NCBI GenBank assembly: GCA_030601485.1
Contig: JAUVTO010000054.1
Span: 1 to 9,752, forward strand
Length of the DNA: 9,752 nt
Reading direction: 5' to 3'
DNA from: Desulfobacterales bacterium
Lineage (GTDB): Bacteria; Desulfobacterota; Desulfobacteria; Desulfobacterales; UBA11574
In this document: piece after piece, positions 1 to 5,725 of the stretch
How positions within the stretch are numbered: the stretch's first letter is position 1
Layout: every line of letters starts with the position of its first letter
Made by a program: the position numbers and the translations under genes
Notes under the pieces: generated by a model
Databases searched by the model: none
What the model was told of the DNA's origin: nothing
Seen by the model: only the letters and a program-made list of their open reading frames with translations

Positions 1-42
1 ATGATTCAATTTCGTACGGTGGGCGAAGGGGAGTTGAGCTAA
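1..42 (+). CDS. 3' end of an upstream reading frame (partial, unidentified)
   Basis: An open frame enters at the window edge and ends in TAA at 40-42, four bases before the rpmF start. Only 13 residues are visible, ending in GEGELS. In many bacteria the gene directly before rpmF encodes a YceD/DUF177 protein (a 23S rRNA accumulation factor), so position alone suggests that. The visible tail shows no motif I can tie to the family. An ATG happens to occupy bases 1-3, but a 13-codon gene is unlikely. It is more probably the end of a longer frame cut by the window. The call is weak. Confidence 0.3.
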   Translation: MIQFRTVGEGELS

Positions 43-46
43 GGTT

Positions 47-229
47 ATGGCTGTACCCAAAAAGAAGAAATCCAAGTCCAAACGGGGCTCGCGGCGTGCC
101 CACGATGCTATCCAGATGCCCAAAACTGCCACCTGCCCGCAGTGTCACGAACCTGTTTTGCCTCATCATATATGTCCCGAGTGCGGGACTTATAGGGGCA
201 GGACTATAATCGAGACAGAAGAGGACTAA
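47..229 (+). CDS. rpmF: 50S ribosomal protein L32
   Basis: Small basic protein of the large ribosomal subunit, 60 residues, the usual length for bL32. It opens with MAVPKKKKSKSKRGSRRAH, the family's lysine/arginine-rich N-terminus that binds 23S rRNA. It then carries two CxxC pairs (CPQC near residue 30, CPEC near residue 43), the zinc-binding 'C+' form; zinc-free paralogues used in zinc starvation lack these cysteines. The ATG at 47 fits the family start. An AAGGGGAG purine tract at 26-33 is a possible but distant ribosome site, and AAGG at 41-44 is too close. The plsX start lies one base after its stop, so the two are co-transcribed, as is common in bacteria (yceD-rpmF-plsX order). Confidence 0.97.
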   Translation: MAVPKKKKSKSKRGSRRAHDAIQMPKTATCPQCHEPVLPHHICPECGTYRGRTIIETEED

Positions 230-230
230 T

Positions 231-1226
231 ATGAATGTGGCCGTGGACGCCATGGGAGGGGATCATGCTCCGGAAATGGTGGTTCAAGGTGCGGTGGCAG
301 CTGTTTCTGAGTTAGGCATTGATATTACCCTTGTTGGTCATGAGAAAAAAATAGCAAAGGCCCTTGACACCCGTCCAGCACACGGTCATATATCATTCCA
401 TCACTGCGAAGATGTGGTGGAGATGGATGAATCTCCTCTAAAGGCCCTGAGGGGAAAAAAGGACGCCTCCATCAAAGTGGCCTTTGATCTTGTGAAAGGT
501 GGTCATGCTGATGCAGTAATCAGCGCTGGCAATTCCGGGGCTACTCTGGCCGCCGGTGTCCTGGCATTAGGTCGAATAGAGGGCGTAGAAAGGCCGGCCA
601 TTGCGACTATTATTCCCACGGAGAGAGGCCGTGTTGTCCTGATAGATGTAGGGGCAAATGTGGACTGCAGACCCGCTCAGCTCTTTCAGTTTGGGGTTAT
701 GGCCCAGGCATTCGCCTGTTCCTGTCTCGGGATAACAAATCCGAAGGTAGGTCTGTTGAATATTGGAGAGGAAGAAAGCAAGGGGAATGAGCAGGCCCGT
801 TTAACGCACGAGCTATTTGATAAAAGCGAGTTAAACTTTGTCGGAAACGTTGAGGGGCGTGACATCCTTATGGACGTCGTTGATATCGTTGTGTGCGATG
901 GTTTTGTAGGAAACATAGTATTAAAACTGATAGAAGGGAACGTGGAGGTGATGGGAAGACTCATTGAAAGAGAGCTGAAAAGTTCTTTTTTTGGCCGGGT
1001 TGCGTTGGCGTTGGGTCGTAGGCCTATTGACCGATTTAAGCGAAAACTGGATTACGAAGAGCAGGGTGGGGGACCCCTGTTAGGGATAAACGGAGTAGGC
1101 GTGATCTGTCACGGATGCTCTTCAGCCAAGGCCATTAAGAATGCCATCAGTATGGCAGCGCAGTATGTAAACAGCATGGTCCTCGAAAAGATGAGCCTTC
1201 AGTTGAAGGCCTCCAAAATAGGCTAG
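231..1226 (+). CDS. plsX: Phosphate acyltransferase PlsX
   Basis: Converts acyl-ACP plus phosphate to acyl-phosphate, the acyl donor for PlsY in phosphatidic acid synthesis; a peripheral enzyme on the inner face of the membrane. The 331 residues match the family length. Visible landmarks are MNVAVDAMGGDHAPE at the N-terminus, AGNSGATLAAG near residues 99-109, VLIDVGANVDCRP near 136-148, LLNIGEEESKGNEQ near 175-188, DGFVGNIVLK in the second half and a late GGGPLLGINGVGVICHG segment. The ATG follows the rpmF stop by one base, with GAAGAGGA (218-225) inside the rpmF end as Shine-Dalgarno, suggesting translational coupling. Unlike the common plsX-fabH-fabD order, no fabH follows; the next gene converges on it and fabD lies 3.5 kb away on the other strand. 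Confidence 0.97.
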   Translation: MNVAVDAMGGDHAPEMVVQGAVAAVSELGIDITLVGHEKKIAKALDTRPAHGHISFHHCEDVVEMDESPLKALRGKKDASIKVAFDLVKGGHADAVISAGNSGATLAAGVLALGRIEGVERPAIATIIPTERGRVVLIDVGANVDCRPAQLFQFGVMAQAFACSCLGITNPKVGLLNIGEEESKGNEQARLTHELFDKSELNFVGNVEGRDILMDVVDIVVCDGFVGNIVLKLIEGNVEVMGRLIERELKSSFFGRVALALGRRPIDRFKRKLDYEEQGGGPLLGINGVGVICHGCSSAKAIKNAISMAAQYVNSMVLEKMSLQLKASKIG

Positions 1227-1253
1227 TGTCGATCCATAAATGGTCTTTTTGTC

Positions 1254-1270
1254 TCCCGCCATCGGCGGGA
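1254..1270. terminator. GC-rich hairpin after plsX
   Basis: A perfect 7-base stem, TCCCGCC (1254-1260) and GGCGGGA (1264-1270), encloses an ATC loop 28 bases after the plsX stop. Its position between convergent genes suits a transcription end or a 3' mRNA-stabilising structure. No T-run follows on either strand (the T5 at 1246-1250 precedes it on +), so it is not a classical intrinsic terminator. It could equally be a dispersed GC-rich palindrome. Confidence 0.45.
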
Positions 1271-1395
1271 CGTTATGCTAAAAAGATAATCCTCGGAATA
1301 TCAAATATATGCCTGTGGTTATTTTTTTCGCATGTCTTGATCTTGAACGAAAATCCTCATTAATCAACAAACTCATTCATTGATCATCAAATAAG

Positions 1396-1430
1396 ATTAC
1401 CCATTTCATCCCAAGGATGTTTTGGGTAAT
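1396..1430. terminator. Symmetric two-tier hairpin between convergent genes
   Basis: ATTACCCA (1396-1403) pairs perfectly with TGGGTAAT (1423-1430). Inside, CATCC (1407-1411) pairs with GGATG (1415-1419) around a CAA loop, and a TTT/TTT internal loop lies between the two stems. The whole 35-base element is nearly a perfect palindrome and starts 6 bases past the stop codon of the radical SAM gene on the - strand. It probably ends that transcript, or both convergent ones. Neither side has a clean T-run (the - side reads CTTATTTG), so termination efficiency is uncertain. Confidence 0.5.
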
Positions 1431-1436
1431 ACAGAT

Positions 1437-2468
1437 TCATGATGCAACCGTCAGTTTATCTTCGGCAAGGGAAAGATCCGGGATAATCTCGAGGAATTTG
1501 ATTTGAAATTTATTTTTAATGCTTTCCACGTTCTTATTTTTTAACCCCCTCATTTTTGAAATGCTACGGGGATGAACGTTTATGGTAATTTTGTCATATG
1601 ATCTTTTCTCGGCTTGAATGATGGATACGGCCATATCCATAAAGATTTCAGAATGAACCATATGTCCGAAAGCCGGATGGTACGGTCCTGCTAAAATCGT
1701 CGTGCCTTTTGCAAGATCCTCCGAGGCCTGAAGCCCCATACGAATGACCGGGATCTTTTTGCTTTTGAAAAAAAGGTAAAGGCTTTTTACAAGGGCCACG
1801 CATCGCGAAAGAGACCAAGGCGTATATTCTCCATTTCGATACCATACGGCAAGACAGCTGTGTGCAAGAACAACCGTAGGATAAATCCTGACAAAATCAG
1901 GAGAAAGCGATGCAATTCTTTGTGCGGTAGACAGGGATTTGGTTTCGTCATCACCCGGCAGCCCGACCATCATCTGCATACCAACGTCATAATTCCGCTC
2001 CTTTAGCAGGGCCGCCGCTTTTTCCGTGTCCAAAGCGGTATGTCCCCGTTTTGCCATGGCCAGCACCTGATTATCCATAGACTGAACACCGATTTCAATG
2101 GTTGAAACAGGATAATTCTTAATTATATCAAGTTGTTTATCGCTTATTGTGTCCGGCCGAGTAGAAAAGCGAATACTGTCAATTCTTTTATTTTTTACAA
2201 ATTTTGTCGTTTCATCAAGCAGAATCCTGATGTACTCTTTTTTCAGGCCCAGAAAATTTCCCCCGTAGAAAGACACCTGAACAGACCGTCTCTGTGTTTT
2301 TTTATATTCAAGAAACTCATTTATCAGCAGACACAGTGTTTCCGGAGAAATCGTGTCAGGCGTTACACCGGTGATGGATGTTTGGTTGCAAAAAGCACAC
2401 TGATGGGGGCACCCGAGATTGGGTAAAAAAATCGGAATGATAAAGGGCGTGTTTTTCTTTAGGCTCAC
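1437..2468 (-). CDS. Elp3-like radical SAM protein (no acetyltransferase domain)
   Basis: A 343-residue radical SAM enzyme. The CxxxCxxC iron-sulfur ligands are C20, C24 and C27 (GCPHQCAFC), followed by SFYGGNF near 66-72 as the glycine-rich SAM-binding turn, then STRPD, IEIGVQSMD and MVGLPGD segments typical of the partial TIM barrel. A conserved-looking AGPYHPAFGH region follows. The layout resembles the radical SAM half of Elp3 (COG1243-like) without the C-terminal GNAT domain. This subfamily is often found beside rnc in Clostridia and deltaproteobacteria; its substrate is not established to my knowledge, and RNA modification is only a guess. The start is GTG at 2468, directly preceded in frame by TAA, so no longer start is possible; the Shine-Dalgarno is weak. 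It is last of four same-strand genes, 107 bases after rnc. Confidence 0.85.
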   Translation of the reverse strand: MSLKKNTPFIIPIFLPNLGCPHQCAFCNQTSITGVTPDTISPETLCLLINEFLEYKKTQRRSVQVSFYGGNFLGLKKEYIRILLDETTKFVKNKRIDSIRFSTRPDTISDKQLDIIKNYPVSTIEIGVQSMDNQVLAMAKRGHTALDTEKAAALLKERNYDVGMQMMVGLPGDDETKSLSTAQRIASLSPDFVRIYPTVVLAHSCLAVWYRNGEYTPWSLSRCVALVKSLYLFFKSKKIPVIRMGLQASEDLAKGTTILAGPYHPAFGHMVHSEIFMDMAVSIIQAEKRSYDKITINVHPRSISKMRGLKNKNVESIKNKFQIKFLEIIPDLSLAEDKLTVAS

Positions 2469-2575
2469 TTAAATGGGAGTTCCAGAAATGTTACATTTTA
2501 TTATCAGTTTGCGGATCAATATGATTATTTAATACACCAAAACTTATTGAGGAGTTTTTTAAACAACTCAACTTG

Positions 2576-3277
2576 TTAACTCTGTCCGGATTTTAAAATA
2601 TCAAGGCTTTTTCTGGCGGCATCCTGTTCGGCAGCCTTCTTGCTCTTCCCGATTCCTTCTGTCTGGACCTCACCAACTGTCAACTGCACCCGAAAGGTTT
2701 TGTCATGATCCGGACCGCTTTCATGGACGACGTTGTAAATGGGTATTGATCGGTATTCCATCTGAACAAGTTCCTGAATCTGGCTTTTGAAATCATGATT
2801 GGCAGTCGGTGTGGCTACGGAATTAATCAACACCGAAAAATGGCCGTCAATGATCTTAAAAACAGCATCAAACCCGCCATCTATATAAACCGCTGCAATT
2901 ACGGCTTCAAACGTGTTTGCCAGTATGGATTTCTTATTCCAGCCTTCTGATTGGATTTCTCCCTTGCCTAATTGTATATGGGAACCCAGATCTATTCCGC
3001 GGGCAATGGATGCAAGTTGAAATTCATTAACCAGATTGGCCCTCATCCTGGACAGATCCCCCTCTTTTACATCCGGATATCTTTGCATGAGAATGCGCCC
3101 CACCACAAGATTTAAAACCGCATCCCCAAGAAATTCAAGGCGTTCATTATCCTTGAGGTCTGTGTCGAGTTGTTCATTTACAAATGAACTGTGTCGTAAG
3201 GATTCAACAAGGAGATCCGTATTCTTGAATTCATAATTAAGCTTGTGCATTAACTCAGGCAGATCTGTTTGTGCCAT
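2576..3277 (-). CDS. rnc: Ribonuclease III
   Basis: Double-strand-specific endoribonuclease that releases 16S and 23S precursors and cuts structured mRNAs. The 233 residues match the family length. The catalytic domain has the signature NERLEFLGDAV at 44-54, with E48 and D52 as metal ligands, and a second catalytic segment, ILANTFEAV at 118-126, with E124. A double-stranded RNA binding domain spans roughly 158-228 (FKSQIQELVQ to the GKSKKAAEQDAARKSL helix). Residue 121 is Asn (codon AAC at 2917-2915) where E. coli has the metal-coordinating Asp114. The ATG at 3277 abuts the TAG of the upstream PHP gene with no gap, and AGGAA at about 3288-3284 lies inside that gene, so translation is probably coupled. 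Confidence 0.97.
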   Translation of the reverse strand: MAQTDLPELMHKLNYEFKNTDLLVESLRHSSFVNEQLDTDLKDNERLEFLGDAVLNLVVGRILMQRYPDVKEGDLSRMRANLVNEFQLASIARGIDLGSHIQLGKGEIQSEGWNKKSILANTFEAVIAAVYIDGGFDAVFKIIDGHFSVLINSVATPTANHDFKSQIQELVQMEYRSIPIYNVVHESGPDHDKTFRVQLTVGEVQTEGIGKSKKAAEQDAARKSLDILKSGQS

Positions 3278-4144
3278 CTATGTTCCTATCGATAGACTTG
3301 AAATTAATGTTTCATACAGTTCATAAGGAACGGAGAAATCTCCTCTGCCCGACCCCATTTTAATTTCGGGCTTAATAGAACCGTGAAAATCCGTACCTCC
3401 GGTAATTAATAATCCATGCCGGTTTGCTATTTCGGTATATCGGGCAATAAGATCCGGCGTTTGTTCAGGATAATAGGCTTCTATTCCTTTAAGGCCCATT
3501 TCCTTTAAACAGATAATCAGCTCTTCAAGGACATCATTATCTTTGATGTTGAGAAGAACCGGATGGGCCAGTACAGGGATTCCCCCGGCATTGAGCATCA
3601 CTTCAATTGCTCTGTCACAGTCAACACGGTATTTATCAACATATGCCGGTTGACCAGTTGCCAGATAGTTGTCAAATGCCTCTTTAACCGATTGAACAAA
3701 GCCTTTTTTTACCATTTGATTTGCAATATGAGGTCTTCCAAGCTGACATTCTCCAACCTCTTTTCGTATTTCGTTCAACGATAGTTCAAACCCCATGCGA
3801 TTCAGCAGTTCAATAATCCTGGGGTTTCTATTCTTTCTCGCTTCCTGTAACCGGGCAAGTGTATGGTTCAACTCCGTATCCTCTATATTGATACCATAAC
3901 CCAAAATATGAAAACTTCCAGGACTGGAAAAAGCCGGCGGTGGATTTGCGCTGATTTCAACACCGGTCAAGAATTTAAGGCAAGGAGGTATCCCTATGGC
4001 AAGGGCTTCTTTTGTTCCATCGATGGTGTCATGATCTGTAATGGATATGGCCCCGAGATTGAGGCGTTGGGCCATATTGAGGATTTCTAATGGTGAAAGC
4101 GTTCCATCAGAAGCGGTTGAATGAATATGAAGGTCAATTCTCAC
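3278..4144 (-). CDS. PHP-domain phosphoesterase, YciV/RNase AM type
   Basis: A 288-residue PHP-family metal-dependent phosphoesterase. Metal-ligand motifs are in order: HIH (H6, H8), SDG (D13), TDHD (D37, H38), GVEIS (E63), FHILGYG (H79), LAHP (H194) and GGTDFHG (D252, H254). The GRPHIANQMV segment near 136-145 and the overall length match the YciV/TrpH branch. Characterised members hydrolyse 3',5'-nucleotide bisphosphates such as pAp and act as a 5'-3' exonuclease trimming rRNA 5' ends (RNase AM in E. coli). The start is GTG at 4144; the overlapping ATG is out of frame and meets TGA at once. No clear Shine-Dalgarno is visible, and the dksA stop is only 8 bases upstream, so translational coupling is likely. 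The stop abuts the rnc start. Histidinol-phosphatase is a less likely alternative, since there is no his gene nearby. Confidence 0.9.
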   Translation of the reverse strand: MRIDLHIHSTASDGTLSPLEILNMAQRLNLGAISITDHDTIDGTKEALAIGIPPCLKFLTGVEISANPPPAFSSPGSFHILGYGINIEDTELNHTLARLQEARKNRNPRIIELLNRMGFELSLNEIRKEVGECQLGRPHIANQMVKKGFVQSVKEAFDNYLATGQPAYVDKYRVDCDRAIEVMLNAGGIPVLAHPVLLNIKDNDVLEELIICLKEMGLKGIEAYYPEQTPDLIARYTEIANRHGLLITGGTDFHGSIKPEIKMGSGRGDFSVPYELYETLISSLSIGT

Positions 4145-4152
4145 ATTTTTAT

Positions 4153-4515
4153 TTATAATCCGAGGGCTCTTTCAAAAGCCTCTTCTTTGGTTTTACAATC
4201 AATACATAACGTAGTAACCGGTCTGGCTTTAAGGCGACTCGATGAAATATCTTCACCGCATTTTTCGCAGCCTCCGAAGGTTCCGTCGTCAATACGTTCC
4301 AAGGCTTTTTTTATCTTTTTGATAAGCTTGTTTTCTCTATCCCTTATACGAAGCATAAAATTCCGGTCTGCTTCAAGAGAAGCACGGTCCGCTGGATCCG
4401 GAAAATTCTCTTTTGGGGTGGTCATGCCTGAGACCGTATTATCTGCATGATTTAACAGTTCTTCCAACCGGTTGGTTAAAAGTTCTTTAAAATATTTGAT
4501 ATCATCCTTCTTCAT
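4153..4515 (-). CDS. dksA: RNA polymerase-binding transcription factor DksA
   Basis: Binds in the RNA polymerase secondary channel and, with ppGpp, lowers rRNA promoter activity and supports amino-acid promoters. At 120 residues it is a short-form DksA (E. coli's is 151; the N-terminal extension is missing). The coiled-coil tip motif NFPDPADRAS carries D40, D43 and A45, matching the DxxDxA residues required for activity. RIRDRENKLIKKI follows in the second coiled-coil arm. The C4 zinc finger uses C83, C86, C104 and C107 (CEKC, CIDC). With this tip motif it is better called DksA than a TraR-like relative. The ATG at 4515 has an AAAGGG Shine-Dalgarno about 7 bases upstream. It appears to lead a four-gene run with the PHP gene, rnc and the radical SAM gene. 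Confidence 0.95.
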   Translation of the reverse strand: MKKDDIKYFKELLTNRLEELLNHADNTVSGMTTPKENFPDPADRASLEADRNFMLRIRDRENKLIKKIKKALERIDDGTFGGCEKCGEDISSSRLKARPVTTLCIDCKTKEEAFERALGL

Positions 4516-4560
4516 GGCAAACCCTTTGAAATAAAAAATAAATCGGATTTTGTGAAAATA

Positions 4561-4592
4561 GTCTATTTACATTAACAAAATGTCTATGTAAA
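4561..4592 (-). promoter_or_regulatory. Inverted repeat and candidate promoter upstream of dksA
   Basis: TTTACAT (4566-4572) and ATGTAAA (4586-4592) form a perfect 7-base inverted repeat with a 13-base spacer. GTCTAT also recurs directly at 4561-4566 and 4582-4587, 21 bases (two helical turns) apart. Read on the - strand, TTTACA (4592-4587), 17 bases, then TAAATA (4569-4564) can be taken as a modest sigma70-type promoter about 50 bases upstream of the dksA start; the repeat would overlap it as an operator. The surroundings are very AT-rich, so chance matches are a concern. Confidence 0.35.
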
Positions 4593-4692
4593 GAAAAATT
4601 TTATTTTTTTGTTATTATTAATTTGACAATCTTGTAACCGCCCGCTTTTCTTATTTTTTACCAAGGCATTAATTTTGCAGAACATTCATAAG

Positions 4693-4739
4693 ATCTTTTT
4701 CTGTCGATATGGAGTCCAACTGAGGCCAAAGAAAAAGAT
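4693..4739. other. Long-loop inverted repeat downstream of fabD
   Basis: ATCTTTTTCT (4693-4702) and AGAAAAAGAT (4730-4739) are perfect 10-base inverse complements around a 27-base loop, 35 bases past the fabD stop. It could be a 3' structure of the hemA-fabD transcript or part of the boundary before dksA. It is low in GC and no T-run follows on the - strand, so it is not a standard terminator. Confidence 0.3.
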
Positions 4740-4773
4740 TCATGCAACACGGAACGTTATAATCCGGAAAAAA

Positions 4774-5712
4774 TCAAGTGGTTTCTTTCAAGAATCGCTC
4801 CAGCTGCTTCATGCTGTTTACCGTATATATTTTACAGGGATAATCCTTGGGCAATATTTTTTTTATTAAACCGGTAAGAACCTTTCCCGGGCCCACCTCA
4901 ACAAAGACCGCCACGTTTTCCGCCATAAGCCTGCACACGGAGTCATACCATTTTACGGGGCTGCAAAACTGCCGGGCCATGATCGATTTGATTTCATCCG
5001 GATCTTCAGCATAATCGGCCGTTACATTAAACACCACGGGGCAGTCCGGTGTGTTAAAATGAATGGATTCGATAACGTCTTTAAACTCGTCCTGGGCGCC
5101 TTTTATCAATTCACTGTGCCATGCGCCGCTGACTTTCAAGGGGATGGCTTTGGCGCCCCGGGAAGAAACCAGGGCGGAAACTTTTTTAACCATGTCCGGC
5201 GCTCCGGTGATTACAATTTGCTGTTCTGTGTTGTGATTTGCCACCGTAACAATTCCTTCTCTTTGCACTTCGGCGACAAGTTCTTGGACGGTATGGATCG
5301 GCAACCCGATAATTGCATACATGGCTCCTTTATAGCGGGTTGCTTCACGGTGCATCAGTTCCCCCCTTTTAAAAACGAGTCTGATGGTATCTTCTTTTGA
5401 TATGATGTCTGATGCATGCAATGCGCTGTATTCGCCCAGACTATGGCCGGCGCATATATCAGGACCGGCCCCCTCTTTTTCAAGTGCAGAAAAACAGGCC
5501 AGATTTACAGCGGTTACTGCAGGCTGAAGATTCATCGTTTGGGTAAGCTCGTCGAAGGGACCTTTAAAACAGAGTTTGGATATTTTGATTTTGGTTATTT
5601 CCTCCGCCATGTCAAAAATTTCTCTGACACTGTCGTATTCCTGATAAAAATCAAGGCCCATACCCACAGACTGTGATCCCTGACCGGGAAAAAGGAATGC
5701 TGTTTTTTTCAA
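4774..5712 (-). CDS. fabD: Malonyl-CoA:ACP transacylase
   Basis: Transfers malonyl from CoA to acyl carrier protein, supplying the extender unit for type II fatty acid synthesis in the cytoplasm. Counting from the TTG start it has 312 residues, close to E. coli FabD (309). Landmarks: FPGQGSQ (8-14, with oxyanion Q11), nucleophile S91 in GHSLGEYSAL, R116 (KRGELM) for the malonyl carboxylate, and H199 in SGAWHSE as the catalytic partner. I chose TTG at 5712 because GGAGG (5723-5719) lies 6 bases upstream and the protein then begins MKKTAFLFPGQGSQ, like its homologues. The longer TTG/ATG starts at 5736/5733 overlap hemA and have no ribosome site. It follows hemA by 13 bases. Neighbouring fab genes (fabH, fabG, acpP) are absent. 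Confidence 0.95.
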   Translation of the reverse strand: MKKTAFLFPGQGSQSVGMGLDFYQEYDSVREIFDMAEEITKIKISKLCFKGPFDELTQTMNLQPAVTAVNLACFSALEKEGAGPDICAGHSLGEYSALHASDIISKEDTIRLVFKRGELMHREATRYKGAMYAIIGLPIHTVQELVAEVQREGIVTVANHNTEQQIVITGAPDMVKKVSALVSSRGAKAIPLKVSGAWHSELIKGAQDEFKDVIESIHFNTPDCPVVFNVTADYAEDPDEIKSIMARQFCSPVKWYDSVCRLMAENVAVFVEVGPGKVLTGLIKKILPKDYPCKIYTVNSMKQLERFLKETT

Positions 5713-5718
5713 GGTTGT

Positions 5719-5723
5719 CCTCC
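5719..5723 (-). promoter_or_regulatory. Shine-Dalgarno that fixes the fabD start
   Basis: GGAGG on the - strand (within CGGAGGACAACC, followed by TTG) sits 6 bases before the TTG at 5712 and immediately after the hemA stop at 5728-5726. It is the strongest ribosome site seen in the - strand genes and argues for TTG, not the upstream ATG, as the fabD start. Confidence 0.8.
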
Positions 5724-5725
5724 GT

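Noticed and set aside
1..42. Calling the first fragment YceD/DUF177
   Set aside because: Only the position supports it; the 13 visible residues do not resemble the family C-terminus I would expect.
1437..2468. Radical SAM gene as AhbC/AhbD heme-synthesis enzyme or coproporphyrinogen dehydrogenase (HemN)
   Set aside because: The sequence after the cysteines matches the Elp3-like layout (YGGNF, STRPD, GPYHPAFGH), with no SPASM-like extra cysteines and no HemN signature, and the gene sits with rnc rather than with the heme genes.
2547..2571. Hairpin after rnc
   Set aside because: TTGAG...CTCAA gives only 5 pairs, then a 2x2 mismatch and 3 more pairs, with no T-run after it on the - strand; too weak to call.
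4595..4620. T-rich tract as an intrinsic terminator after fabD
   Set aside because: The run of T lies in a generally AT-rich stretch with no GC stem directly before it on either strand.
5059..5400. Antisense open frame opposite fabD (+ strand)
   Set aside because: It lies wholly within fabD on the other strand, has no ribosome site and its translation shows no family motif; a shadow of the real gene.
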